Assembly (NCBI GenBank): GCA_965228165.1
Contig: CBDDHB010000003.1
Coordinates: 248,001-312,000 of the forward strand
From: Oleispirillum sp965228165
Lineage (GTDB): Bacteria > Pseudomonadota > Alphaproteobacteria > Rhodospirillales > Rhodospirillaceae
Length of the DNA stretch: 64,000 bases
Reading direction: 5' to 3'
Made by a program: the position numbers and the translations under genes. How positions within the stretch are numbered: the stretch's first letter is position 1; each line of letters begins with the position of its first letter. Below are positions 7,658 through 16,049 of the stretch, piece by piece. The notes under the pieces were generated by a model. That model saw only the letters and a program-made list of their open reading frames with translations, did no database searches and was not told the DNA's origin.

Positions 7658-9160
7658 CTACTCCTTGCCGATCTTCAGCGCCAGGAAGCGCTTGCGGTCA
7701 CCCAGGCGAACCTGCAACAGCACCGACTGACGACCGGATTTCCGCGCCGCGTTCACCGCATCGCGCAATCCGTCGGGAGTGGTCACCGGATTCTGCGTCA
7801 CCGCCTCGATCACCACGCCGGGCTGGATGCCCTTGGTCGCCGCCTCGCTGCCCGGATCGACCGAGGTGACCACCACGCCCTTGACCTCGTCGGCGACCTC
7901 GAAATTTTCGCGCAACGCCGGGGACAGCGCCGCCACCGACAACCCGAGGCTGCGAATTTCGCGTCCGGCCAAAGCCTTCTTGTCCTCGGGCGGTTGCGGC
8001 TTGGCGGCGGCCTGCTTGGTGTCCTCGGCCATTTCGGCGACCTTGACCTTGCGGGACATCTGCTTGCCGCCCCGGATGAAATCGACGGAAACCGTCTTGC
8101 CGATACCGGTTTCGGCGACGATGCGCGGCAGGCGGCGCATTTCGTCCACCGGCTTGCCGTCGAAGGCGACGATCACGTCGCCCGCCTCCAGCCCGGCCTC
8201 CGCCGCCGGACTGCCGTCCTGCACGCCCTGCACCAGGGCGCCCCGGGCGCGGTCCATGCCCAGACTTTCGGCGATGTCGTCGGAGACGTGCTGGATGGTC
8301 ACCCCCAGCCAGCCGCGCCGCGCCCGACCGAAGGCCTCGATATCCTTGATCACCGCCTGCACCGTCTTCGCCGGGATGGCGAATCCGATGCCGACGCTGC
8401 CGCCCGAGGGCGAAAAGATCATCGAGTTCACGCCGATCACCTTGCCGTCCATGTTGAACATCGGACCGCCGGAGTTGCCGCGATTGATCGAGGCGTCGGT
8501 CTGGATGAAGTCGTCATAGGGACCGGCGTTGATGTCGCGCCCGCGCGCCGAAACGATGCCCGCGGTCACCGATCCGCCCAGGCCGAAGGGGTTGCCGATG
8601 GCGAGCACCCAGTCGCCCACCCGCGCATGGTCGGAATCGCCGAACTCGACGAAGGGCAGCGGCTCCTTGCTCTCCACCTTCAGCAGGGCGACGTCGGTCT
8701 TGGGATCGCGCCCCACCAGCTTTGCCGGAAGCTCGCGCCCGGAATTGAAGCTGACGACGATTTCGGTGGCGTCGTCGATGACGTGATTGTTGGTGACGAT
8801 CAGGCCCTTGGCATCGATCACGAAGCCCGATCCCAAGGACCGGGTCTTCTGCTTCGGCTGTTGGCCTCCCCGGTTCTGGAACTTTTCGAAGTAGTCCTTG
8901 AAGAACTCCTCGAACGGGCTGCCGGGGGGAAACTGCGGCAGGCCGAGGGTTTGCTGTTCCTCGCCCTCGACGACATGGGTGGTCGAAACGTTGACCACCG
9001 CCGGCTGAAGCTTTTCCGCCAGATCGGCGAAGCTGTCCGGGGCGCCGCGCGCCTCCGCCCGGGGCGCCGCCACCAGGGCGAACAGCGCCACGGCGCACGC
9101 CGCGCCAAGCAGACGGGAAAACCCCCAAACCGCCCGCGATTTCCCCATCGTATCGGTCAC
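7658..9160 (-). CDS. DegP/HtrA-type periplasmic serine protease
   Basis: Periplasmic trypsin-like protease with an N-terminal signal peptide, a catalytic domain and two PDZ domains, 500 residues as annotated. The triad is visible as His in VTNNHVIDD, Asp in PKTDVALLK and Ser in GNSGGP. Family members degrade or refold misfolded envelope proteins. GTG 9160 was chosen because GAAAGGA lies 8 bases upstream; GTG 9181 and ATG 9148 are possible alternatives, all giving a signal peptide. It sits 33 bp downstream of hflC, the arrangement hflK-hflC-degP/mucD found in many alphaproteobacteria. It is probably co-transcribed with those FtsH modulators as an envelope quality-control operon. Confidence 0.93.
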   Translation of the reverse strand: MTDTMGKSRAVWGFSRLLGAACAVALFALVAAPRAEARGAPDSFADLAEKLQPAVVNVSTTHVVEGEEQQTLGLPQFPPGSPFEEFFKDYFEKFQNRGGQQPKQKTRSLGSGFVIDAKGLIVTNNHVIDDATEIVVSFNSGRELPAKLVGRDPKTDVALLKVESKEPLPFVEFGDSDHARVGDWVLAIGNPFGLGGSVTAGIVSARGRDINAGPYDDFIQTDASINRGNSGGPMFNMDGKVIGVNSMIFSPSGGSVGIGFAIPAKTVQAVIKDIEAFGRARRGWLGVTIQHVSDDIAESLGMDRARGALVQGVQDGSPAAEAGLEAGDVIVAFDGKPVDEMRRLPRIVAETGIGKTVSVDFIRGGKQMSRKVKVAEMAEDTKQAAAKPQPPEDKKALAGREIRSLGLSVAALSPALRENFEVADEVKGVVVTSVDPGSEAATKGIQPGVVIEAVTQNPVTTPDGLRDAVNAARKSGRQSVLLQVRLGDRKRFLALKIGKE

Positions 9161-9193
9161 GATTGCCGTCCTTTCGTTCACGTCGTCACCAGA

Positions 9194-10060
9194 CTATTTC
9201 TTGCCGCGCGCCGCCTCGAAGTACCGGAAGAACTCCGAATCCGGCGGCAGAACCAGGGTGGTGTCCGCCCCCAGAGCCTCGCGGTAGGCCTCCATCGAGC
9301 GATAGAAGGCGAAGAATTCCGGATCGCGGCCATAGGCCTTGCCCAGGATTTCGTTGCGCGTCGCATCGCCCTCGCCGCGCAGGGCCTGCGCCTTGCGCCG
9401 CGCGTCGGCCAACAACACGGTGCGGTCGCGTTCCGCCTCCGCCTGAATTTTCGCCTTCATCTCGGCGCCGTCGGCGCGATAGCGCGCCGCTTCGGCGATA
9501 CGGTCGGAGCGCATGCGGTTGTAGAGGGCCTCGGCGGTATCCTTCGGCAGTTCGGTGCGACCGACGCGCACGTCGATCACCTGGATGCCGAATTCGCCCT
9601 CGCGCTCGCTCACCGCCTTGCTGATGCTTTCCATCACCTCGGCGCGCTTTTCCGACAGCATGTCGGGCAGCAGAACCTTGGCCACCTCGACCCGCACCGC
9701 GTTGTTGAGTTCGCGGCCCAGGCGCTGACGCAGCACCGTCTCGTTGCCGGCGGCTTTGCGGAACTGCAAGGGATCGACGATCTTGTAGCGGGCGTACAGA
9801 TCGACGATGATCCGCCGCTGGTCGCGCAGGTTCATTTCCTCGGGCTCGGGATCGAGGTCGAGCACCCGCTTCTCGTAGAACGCCACCTCCTGGATGAACG
9901 GCAGCTTGAAGTAGAGGCCGGGCTCCTGATAGACCGCGCGCGGGTCGCCGAACTGCATCACCAGCGCCTGCTTGGTCTGGTGGACCACGAACAGCGAGTT
10001 GAGGGCGACGAAGACAAGGGCGGCGGCGCCCAGGCCGAGGAAGGCATAACGGCGGTTCAT
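9194..10060 (-). CDS. hflC: HflC, FtsH protease modulator (SPFH domain)
   Basis: A 288-residue membrane protein with one N-terminal transmembrane segment (FLGLGAAALVFVALNSLFVV) and an SPFH/prohibitin domain, facing the periplasm in known HflC. The N-terminal SPFH region contains QALVMQFGDPRAVYQEPGLYFKLP and the C-terminal coiled-coil region is rich in Ala, Glu and Arg. HflK and HflC form a large cage around FtsH and limit its access to membrane substrates. The ATG follows the hflK stop codon after one base, so translation is likely coupled. It belongs to the minus-strand hflK-hflC-degP operon. Confidence 0.95.
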   Translation of the reverse strand: MNRRYAFLGLGAAALVFVALNSLFVVHQTKQALVMQFGDPRAVYQEPGLYFKLPFIQEVAFYEKRVLDLDPEPEEMNLRDQRRIIVDLYARYKIVDPLQFRKAAGNETVLRQRLGRELNNAVRVEVAKVLLPDMLSEKRAEVMESISKAVSEREGEFGIQVIDVRVGRTELPKDTAEALYNRMRSDRIAEAARYRADGAEMKAKIQAEAERDRTVLLADARRKAQALRGEGDATRNEILGKAYGRDPEFFAFYRSMEAYREALGADTTLVLPPDSEFFRYFEAARGKK

Positions 10061-10061
10061 T

Positions 10062-11192
10062 TTACTTGCCTCCCTTGGACGGATTGCGCTTCTGCACTTC
10101 CGGCAGCGGCAGATAGGGCACCACCCCCGGTCCCGACTTGTCACCGATCACCACCTTGTTGGCGCGGCCCAGGACTTCCTGCATGGTTTCCAGGTACAGG
10201 CGCTGACGGGTCACGCCCTCGGCGACGCGATAGCTGTCGTAAACCGAACTGAAGCGGTCGGCCTCGCCCTGCGCGTCGCGCACCTGACGCTCCTTGTAGC
10301 CGATGGCGTCCTGCAACATCCGTTCCGCCTCGCCCTTGGCGCGCGGCAGGATGTCGTTGCGATAGGCCAGGGCCTCGTTGCGCTGCCGGTCCAGATCCTG
10401 GCGGGCGTTGTTGACGTCGTGGAAGGCCTCGATCACCTGTTTCGGCGGATCGACCGCCAGCAGCTTGACGCCGGTGATCGCCGCCCCCGCGCCGTAATAG
10501 TCCAGCAATTCCTGCAAGCGCTGCGTCACCTCGGCCTGAAGCGCCTCCTTGCGGTCGGTCATCAGCTGATCCAGGCTGGACCGGCCCGCCACCTCGCGCA
10601 TCGCGCTTTCGGCGGCGCGGCGGATCGTCGCCTCGGGGTCGCGGATGTTGAACAGGTAATCCTCCGCCTTGGCGACGCGCCAGAACACCGTATAGTCCGC
10701 GTCCACCACGTTCTGGTCGGCGGTCAGCATCTGCCGTTCGTCGGTCTCGCGGCGAACGGTGACGTAGCGGCGGGAGGTTTCCTCCGCCTGCGCGCCGATG
10801 TTGATCTGGCGGATGTTGGTCACCGCCACCGTCACCACCTCGCCCACCGGAGCGGGGAACCAGTAATGCAGGCCGGGTTCGGTGGACTTGACGAACTTGC
10901 CGAACATCAGTTCGACGCCCTGCTCGTCGGGCTGCACCTTATAGAAGCCCGAGCTTGCCCACACCGCGATCAGCACGCACAGGCCAAGGACGATCGCCTT
11001 CGGCCCCTGCGGGCCGCCGGGGAACATGCCGCGCATGCGGTCCTGCCCCTTGCGCAGCAGATCCTCGAGGTCGGGGGCCTGCTGGCCCGGCCCCTTGCGC
11101 GGGCCTCCCCATGGGCTGTTGGAGTTGTTCCCGGGTCGGCCACCGCCGCCCCAGGGACCACCCCCGTTCCCGTTGCCGGTATTCCAGGGCAT
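10062..11192 (-). CDS. hflK: HflK, FtsH protease modulator (SPFH domain)
   Basis: A 376-residue protein. The first 70 residues are Gly/Pro/Asn-rich (NGGGPWGGGGRPGNNSNSPWG), as is usual for HflK. Then come a transmembrane segment (IVLGLCVLIAVWASSGFY), the SPFH domain beginning VQPDEQGVELMFGKFV, and a coiled coil. It pairs with HflC to form the HflKC complex that regulates FtsH in the inner membrane. The ATG at 11192 was chosen because the glycine-rich leader begins there; the upstream reading frame is only the shadow of the divergent mrp gene. It is the first gene of the operon, and the 166 bp to mrp must hold both promoters. Confidence 0.95.
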   Translation of the reverse strand: MPWNTGNGNGGGPWGGGGRPGNNSNSPWGGPRKGPGQQAPDLEDLLRKGQDRMRGMFPGGPQGPKAIVLGLCVLIAVWASSGFYKVQPDEQGVELMFGKFVKSTEPGLHYWFPAPVGEVVTVAVTNIRQINIGAQAEETSRRYVTVRRETDERQMLTADQNVVDADYTVFWRVAKAEDYLFNIRDPEATIRRAAESAMREVAGRSSLDQLMTDRKEALQAEVTQRLQELLDYYGAGAAITGVKLLAVDPPKQVIEAFHDVNNARQDLDRQRNEALAYRNDILPRAKGEAERMLQDAIGYKERQVRDAQGEADRFSSVYDSYRVAEGVTRQRLYLETMQEVLGRANKVVIGDKSGPGVVPYLPLPEVQKRNPSKGGK

Positions 11193-11358
11193 CGTCGTTC
11201 GTCCCCTCTTGGATTTGATTATTGTGAATCGCAGGTTTGCCAGATGCGTCAAATGCACCTTATATCGAAGAACCGCATCAGGAAACCCGCATGATCGAGA
11301 CACCACGAAAGTGAACTGGCGAACTTTTCTTCCCCGCATATCGGGGCAATCCGATCCC

Positions 11359-12453
11359 ATGTCAACGTCCGGAACCGGCGCTTCCGCCGCCGACGCCGCG
11401 ACCGTCCGCCGCCTGCTGGAGGGGATGCCCGCCCCCGCCGCCCTGCCCGGCTGGAAGGCGGCGGAACGAATCGACGGCCTTTCCGTCTCGGGCGGGCGGG
11501 TTCTGCTCGCCCTTTCCGCCAGACCCGAAGACGCGCCCGCGCTGGAGCCCACCCGCGCCGCGATCGAGGCGGCGATCCGGGCCCTGCCCGGAATCTCCGC
11601 CGCCAGCGTCGTGCTCACCGCCGAAAAGCCCGCCGCGCCCGCCGCGCCGCCGCCGCGCATCGGCCAGCACCCGACCGGCGGACGGATCGAACTTCCCGGA
11701 ATCGCCACGATCATCGCCGTCGCCTCGGGCAAGGGCGGCGTCGGCAAGTCCACCACCACCGCCAACCTGGCGATGGCGATGGCGGCCAAGGGGCTGAAGG
11801 TGGGGGTTCTGGACGCCGACATCTACGGCCCGTCGATCCCCACCCTGTTCGGCTGCGAAGGCATCCGCCCCGAAGCCACCCCGGAAGGCAAGATGCGCCC
11901 GGTGGAGGCGCACGGCCTGAAGCTGATCTCCATCGGCTTTCTGCTGCCCCCCGACGCGGCGGTGATCTGGCGCGGCCCGATGGTTTCGGGCGCGATCGAA
12001 CAGTTGTTCCGCGACGTCGATTGGGGAACCCTGGACGTGCTGCTGGTCGATCTGCCGCCCGGCACCGGCGACGCGCAACTGACGATGAGCCAGAAGGCGC
12101 CTCTGTCCGGCGCGATAATCGTCTCGACGCCGCAGGACCTGGCGCTGATCGACGCTAGGCGGGCGATCGCGATGTTCCGCAAGGTCGAGGTTCCGGTCCT
12201 CGGCCTGATCGAGAACATGAGCTATTACCAGTGTCCGGCCTGCGGCCACCGCGAGCACATCTTCGACCACGGCGGCGCGGCCAAGGCGGCGGAGGAACTG
12301 GAGGTTCCCTTCCTCGGCGAGGTACCGCTCACCCTGGCGATCCGTCAGGCCTCCGACGCCGGAACCCCGATCGTCGCCGCCGACCCCGACGGCCCGCAGG
12401 CGAAGGCCTACGCCGCCATCGCCGGAGCCATCCTCTACGGCGCGGAGTCCTGA
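11359..12453 (+). CDS. apbC: Mrp/ApbC iron-sulfur cluster carrier ATPase
   Basis: A 364-residue ParA-type P-loop ATPase with an N-terminal MIP18/DUF59-like domain (about residues 10-95). The deviant Walker A motif is SGKGGVGKSTTTANLA, followed by LDADIYGPSIP and VDLPPGTGDAQLT. The C-terminal CPxC (CPACGH) is the cluster-binding motif of Mrp/ApbC/NBP35 proteins. These carry [4Fe-4S] clusters and pass them to apo-proteins in the cytoplasm. It is transcribed divergently from hflK. Downstream, after 26 bp, starts the inverted-repeat element of accessory locus A. Confidence 0.95.
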   Translation: MSTSGTGASAADAATVRRLLEGMPAPAALPGWKAAERIDGLSVSGGRVLLALSARPEDAPALEPTRAAIEAAIRALPGISAASVVLTAEKPAAPAAPPPRIGQHPTGGRIELPGIATIIAVASGKGGVGKSTTTANLAMAMAAKGLKVGVLDADIYGPSIPTLFGCEGIRPEATPEGKMRPVEAHGLKLISIGFLLPPDAAVIWRGPMVSGAIEQLFRDVDWGTLDVLLVDLPPGTGDAQLTMSQKAPLSGAIIVSTPQDLALIDARRAIAMFRKVEVPVLGLIENMSYYQCPACGHREHIFDHGGAAKAAEELEVPFLGEVPLTLAIRQASDAGTPIVAADPDGPQAKAYAAIAGAILYGAES

Positions 12454-12479
12454 TCCCGCCACCGACAAGATGTCCGGAG

Positions 12480-12537
12480 TTGACGTCTTACGTATTGAAA
12501 ACGCGGGAAAAACCGGAAAACGCGTAAACCGTGTCAA
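12480..12537 (+). promoter_or_regulatory. Locus A upstream element, shared with locus B
   Basis: A 58-bp AT-richer element bounded by TTGACG on the left and CGTGTCAA on the right, an inverted repeat of TTGAC/GTCAA. It aligns with the reverse strand of 34499-34554. Shared blocks are TTGACG, TTACGTA, GAAAAAC, GAAAA and CGTGTCAA, with two 1-2 bp gaps. In both loci it is followed after 52 bp by a LexA box. It may be an operator for a second regulator or an older promoter; the binding protein is unknown. Confidence 0.6.
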
Positions 12538-12570
12538 GGGGTTTATTATTCTACCTATGAAATAGTCTCC

Positions 12571-12604
12571 TTGCTTTTTTCGGAGGGGCGTTCTATGATC
12601 GTTC
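12571..12604 (+). promoter_or_regulatory. SOS promoter of locus A: -35, -10 and LexA box
   Basis: TTGCTT at 12571-12576, a 17-bp spacer, and TATGAT at 12594-12599 form a sigma70-like promoter. The perfect alphaproteobacterial LexA box GTTCTATGATCGTTC (12590-12604, GTTC-N7-GTTC) covers the -10 box, the expected position for repression. The muramidase ATG is 37 bp further on. The same arrangement is seen at locus B, with 14 of 15 bases of the box identical. Confidence 0.75.
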
Positions 12605-12641
12605 CATCATCCGAATGTTCAGAACCGGCAAGAAGGCTGCG

Positions 12642-13952
12642 ATGCCGCTCGCGGATTTTCGTTCCCTGTTCCTGGAAGAGCCCAGACGGGCCTGGCGATC
12701 CGGCCTCGGGCCGTCCGGCGGCTCCTGGCGGGCGCAGGCGGTGGACGACGCGATGGACGACAACCGCTTCGGCGCGTTCCAGCAGGCGTGGCGCAACGGC
12801 GCGACCGATGCCGACCTCTTCGGCGACAACCCGTTCGAACTGAAGGGCTCGGTGGGCGCGGGGAATTCGGTCAACCGCCGCGCCGACGTGGCCAAGGTGG
12901 AAACCTTCCTCGGCCGTACCGGACATTACAAACCATTGAAGGATGGTCCCTCCGGCTATGTCAGCAACAGCCTGGACGAGGCGATCCGCGGCTTCCAGAC
13001 GGACAACGGGCTGGAGGTGGACGGCGTTCTCAATCCCGGCGGCCCCACCATCGCCACGCTGAAAAAGATCGTCGCGGGAAGGCCGAACCCGGCCGTGCAA
13101 ACCCTGAACCTGCCCGAGGACTTCCTCGGCGGAACGGGCGGCAACGACAAAATCCTCGGGGGCAGCAGGAAGGACGGCATCAAGAAAATGGTTTGGATAA
13201 ACGAGGAACATCCGGAGCCGGTGAAGCCGATCCGGCTTCCCGCCCAGACCGCCCCCAACGGCGAGCCGCTACGCCCAACGCCGTTCGCCTCCTTCGGAGG
13301 AGGCTCGCTGCTGCGCCTCGCCGACAGCGGCACCACCAAGACAGATGCAACGCCGGAGACGGCGACAAAGACGCTTCCGCCCTTCCATTCCGACACACCC
13401 GCCGGGTCGGAGCGCTTCGAGAGATTCCTGGATCGTCTATGGCCGCGCGAAGGCGGGTATTCCAACGACCCGGATGATGTCGAGACCAACCACGGCGTCA
13501 CCGTCGGCCTTCTCGAAGACTATCAAGGCAAGTATGGCGGTCTGGGGGCCAACGGTGAGAAGGTCGAGACCAAGAACCTCACCAGGGAGCAGGCGCGAAT
13601 CGTCTATAAGAACGAATTTTACGATGGCGGCCGCCTGGGGGAAATCCGCGACGAGAAGACTGCCGAACAGATTTTCGATATGCGGGCTAACCACAGGCCC
13701 CAAGACGCTGCAAGATTGCTTCAAAGAGCGATCAACCGGGCCGTTCCGGGAGTCGATCTAGAACTCGACGGGGTGATCGGCAGCAAGACCATCGACGCGA
13801 TCAACCGGGCGACGCCCGAGCAGTTGAAGGCACTGAACGCAGCGATCGTGGATCTGCGAGGATCCTTCTACGAAGGCGTTGCCAGGAACCAGCCGGGAAA
13901 AGCTAAGTTTCTCCGAGGTTGGAAAAATCGCAACACATCGTTCGATCCATGA
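12642..13952 (+). CDS. GH108-type muramidase with two peptidoglycan-binding domains
   Basis: A 436-residue modular protein with no obvious signal peptide. Residues about 80-145 form a peptidoglycan-binding-like domain with FQTDNGLEVDGVLNPGGPT. A Pro/Thr-rich linker follows. The GH108 lysozyme domain begins near residue 258 (RFERFLDRLWPREGGYSNDP); the Glu of REGG is the expected catalytic residue. The C-terminal part (DGVIGSKTIDAIN) resembles the PG_binding_3 domain that accompanies GH108. GH108 enzymes cut the glycan strand of peptidoglycan and occur as phage endolysins and secreted muramidases. ATG 12642 has AAGAAGG 5 bases upstream, better than ATG 12615. It is preceded by a LexA-box promoter and followed after 68 bp by a secreted protein. 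The N-terminal module matches that of the locus C protein. Confidence 0.85.
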   Translation: MPLADFRSLFLEEPRRAWRSGLGPSGGSWRAQAVDDAMDDNRFGAFQQAWRNGATDADLFGDNPFELKGSVGAGNSVNRRADVAKVETFLGRTGHYKPLKDGPSGYVSNSLDEAIRGFQTDNGLEVDGVLNPGGPTIATLKKIVAGRPNPAVQTLNLPEDFLGGTGGNDKILGGSRKDGIKKMVWINEEHPEPVKPIRLPAQTAPNGEPLRPTPFASFGGGSLLRLADSGTTKTDATPETATKTLPPFHSDTPAGSERFERFLDRLWPREGGYSNDPDDVETNHGVTVGLLEDYQGKYGGLGANGEKVETKNLTREQARIVYKNEFYDGGRLGEIRDEKTAEQIFDMRANHRPQDAARLLQRAINRAVPGVDLELDGVIGSKTIDAINRATPEQLKALNAAIVDLRGSFYEGVARNQPGKAKFLRGWKNRNTSFDP

Positions 13953-14020
13953 CACTTATCGCCGCCGCGAACATGCCTTACGCTCAGCATGCCGATGCGA
14001 TCCTATTCCGGAGAACCGAG

Positions 14021-14746
14021 ATGTTTCTGCGCTCCGCCTTTCTAGCCCTGGCTATGCTGCCGTTTTTGACAACCGGGGCTTTGGCCTTACCTGCGTGTGA
14101 TTGGTGGAATTTCTTTTCTGCGATTCCCAGCCAGTTCTATTCGCGCATGCTGACGCGCCCCGTGGATTATCGTCCCGCACGGGTGATCGGTTCACCGACG
14201 GGCGAGGTGCATCTTTACGACGGGGAAGGTGGGCGTTGTCCCGGTTCGATTTGCCGCCGCGCCGACGGCCTCGACCCCGGCGACGAGGTGATCGTTTCCT
14301 CCGTCTACGATGGCTGGGCCTGCGTATTCCGTCCAGACCCGGCGGCTGCCAATGGGGTTTCCCGAGAACGCGTCGGCTGGGTCGCGGCGCGGTCCCTGAA
14401 GATCGGCACACCGATCCATAACCCTCGCCTGGAGGATTGGCTCGGCAAGTGGGAGTATCAGGCGCGGAAGGATTACCAATGGGCCAGCGTAGAACTACGG
14501 CTAGGCAAGGCACCGGGAACCCTGTTCGCCAAGGGGTTTGCCCTGGGATATGGGGGAAATGTCCCCCATACGGGGAGTCTGGAGGATTTGGTGAAGGTCA
14601 AGCGGAATCTGGCGTCCTTCAATGAGAGGGGGATATGTCGGGGCATGATGTTCCTGCTGGGGGATTGGCTGGTGGCGATGGACAATATGGGGTGCGGTGG
14701 CCTGAACGTGACGTTCGGCGGTGTGTACCACAGGGTTAAGCCATGA
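14021..14746 (+). CDS. Secreted SH3-like protein next to muramidase
   Basis: A 241-residue protein with a clear signal peptide (MFLRSAFLALAMLPFLTTGALA). It has an SH3-like region (about residues 40-110, with VHLYDGEGGRC and GWACVF) and a C-terminal beta-rich region that ends CGGLNVTFGGVYHRVKP. Several cysteines suggest disulfides in the periplasm. Function is unknown. Its position directly behind a muramidase, in the same direction, makes a periplasmic inhibitor, immunity or accessory protein plausible; this is inference. The ATG has GGAGAA 6 bases upstream. Base composition is less GC-rich than the neighbouring core genes, in keeping with transfer. A strong terminator follows. Confidence 0.75.
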   Translation: MFLRSAFLALAMLPFLTTGALALPACDWWNFFSAIPSQFYSRMLTRPVDYRPARVIGSPTGEVHLYDGEGGRCPGSICRRADGLDPGDEVIVSSVYDGWACVFRPDPAAANGVSRERVGWVAARSLKIGTPIHNPRLEDWLGKWEYQARKDYQWASVELRLGKAPGTLFAKGFALGYGGNVPHTGSLEDLVKVKRNLASFNERGICRGMMFLLGDWLVAMDNMGCGGLNVTFGGVYHRVKP

Positions 14747-14777
14747 ACCTTTTTTTTGTAAAAGCAAAGTTCAGATA

Positions 14778-14807
14778 CCCCGGCCTCATCGGCCGGGGTT
14801 TGGTTTT
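14778..14807 (+). terminator. Rho-independent terminator of locus A
   Basis: Perfect 8-bp stem CCCCGGCC/GGCCGGGG around loop TCATC (14778-14798), followed by TTTGGTTTT. It lies 31 bp after the stop of the secreted protein and is oriented to end the muramidase transcript. Confidence 0.85.
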
Positions 14808-14944
14808 GTAATGGTCAGACGCTCGCGGTCGGCGGCGATGTCGGTCGCGGCGGCCAGAGCCGCATCGATGATCGGGTTGTCGAGATGATTTTCGAGGGCC
14901 GAACGCAGTGTGTTGGGACCGACGGTTTTACGCCCCGGCGCGGT
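14786..14944 (-). pseudogene. Possible C-terminal gene remnant
   Basis: On the minus strand, about 52 codons are open with natural-looking composition (GPNTLRSALENHLDNPIID, ATDIAADRERLTITKP). They lack any start codon because an in-frame TAA precedes them. This could be the 3' remnant of a lost gene at the edge of locus A, or chance. No family is recognised. Confidence 0.25.
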
Positions 14945-14971
14945 TTATCTCCCCCGGCCCTTCTTTCCGTC

Positions 14972-15910
14972 TCAGCCTTCGCGCCCCAGGGTCGCCATCA
15001 ACTCCCCCCATTCGCGTTGGGAAAGGCCGCTTTCCGCCTGCGACACCTCGCCCCCCGCGATCATCCGCCGCACCACCGCCAGGTCCTTCGCCGACAGCGC
15101 CGCGCCGCCGACGCGATAGTCCAGGAACGCTTCGTAGGTGGCGGGCACCCAGGCCTTCAGCACCTTCAGCATTTCCTCGGCATAGACGCGGATTTCGTAC
15201 TGCGCGTGGGCGTCGGCGCGCAAGGAGAGGAAGTGCATCAGGTTGTGCAGATCGATCTTCCAATACCATTGGGTATAGGTGTTCAGCGTCAGGTCCATGC
15301 GCGCCAGTTCGCGCGCCAGGCCGTCGCGCGAAGGGTCCACCGGATTGCCCGCCTCGTCGGCGTTGAGCATTTCCTCGTAGTGGGCGAAGTTGGTCTCGGC
15401 GTCGGCGCGCAGCATCGAAAGAACCCGCGACGCCTCCTCGCCCTCCAGCACCGCGCCGCGCCCCTGGCGGTTGTCCCGCGACTGCGCCGCCAACTGTTCG
15501 GGAGCCGGGATGTAGTATTCCTTGTCGAGAATCGAATAGCGCGCCGAAATCTCGTTGACGCTGGCGGTGCGGTGGCGAATCCACTGCCGCGCCACGAAGA
15601 TCGGCAGTTTGACGTGGAACTTGATCTCGCACATCTCGAACGGCGTGGTGTGGCGATGCCGCATCAGATAGCGGATCAACCCCCGATCCTCGGAAACCTT
15701 CTTCGTCCCCCGGCCATAGGACACCCGCGCCGCCTGCACGATCGCCGCGTCGTTGCCCATGTAGTCGATCACCCGGATGAAACCGTGGTCCAGGACCGGC
15801 AGCGCCCGATAGAGCATCTCCTCCAGCTCCGGCACGGACGGCCGGACGGTCTGGCTGGCCTGGGCGCGGGCGGCGGCGATTTCGGCAACCTGTTCCGGGG
15901 AAAGCGGCAT
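14972..15910 (-). CDS. thyX: Flavin-dependent thymidylate synthase
   Basis: ThyX of 312 residues. It contains the signature RHRTASVNEISARYS (RHRx7S type), which binds dUMP and FAD, and QWYWKIDLHNLMHFLSLR in the C-terminal half. ThyX makes dTMP from dUMP using methylene-tetrahydrofolate and NAD(P)H, and replaces or supplements ThyA. The ATG at 15910 has GAGAGG 9 bases upstream; a TTG three codons earlier is less likely. It stands alone on the minus strand between the locus A terminator and the tmRNA gene. Confidence 0.95.
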   Translation of the reverse strand: MPLSPEQVAEIAAARAQASQTVRPSVPELEEMLYRALPVLDHGFIRVIDYMGNDAAIVQAARVSYGRGTKKVSEDRGLIRYLMRHRHTTPFEMCEIKFHVKLPIFVARQWIRHRTASVNEISARYSILDKEYYIPAPEQLAAQSRDNRQGRGAVLEGEEASRVLSMLRADAETNFAHYEEMLNADEAGNPVDPSRDGLARELARMDLTLNTYTQWYWKIDLHNLMHFLSLRADAHAQYEIRVYAEEMLKVLKAWVPATYEAFLDYRVGGAALSAKDLAVVRRMIAGGEVSQAESGLSQREWGELMATLGREG

Positions 15911-16049
15911 GGCGGGCAACCTCTCGAAAGCGAAGACGAACGGGCTGCGAGCATAGCCGCAACCGCCCGCCGGGCGAACCCCCTTTCGGATCCCTCTTCC
16001 CCCGGAGCCGCAAACCCCCTATATAGGGGGGGTCCGGAAACGGACTATG

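Noticed and set aside
6743..10252. Very long plus-strand open frame opposite hflC, degP and holC
   Set aside because: It is the antisense shadow of well-supported minus-strand genes in high-GC DNA; its composition (His/Arg/Gly-rich) is not protein-like.
12454..14810. Prophage or gene transfer agent
   Set aside because: No integrase, terminase, capsid, tail or holin gene in the window; only single lysozyme-like loci.
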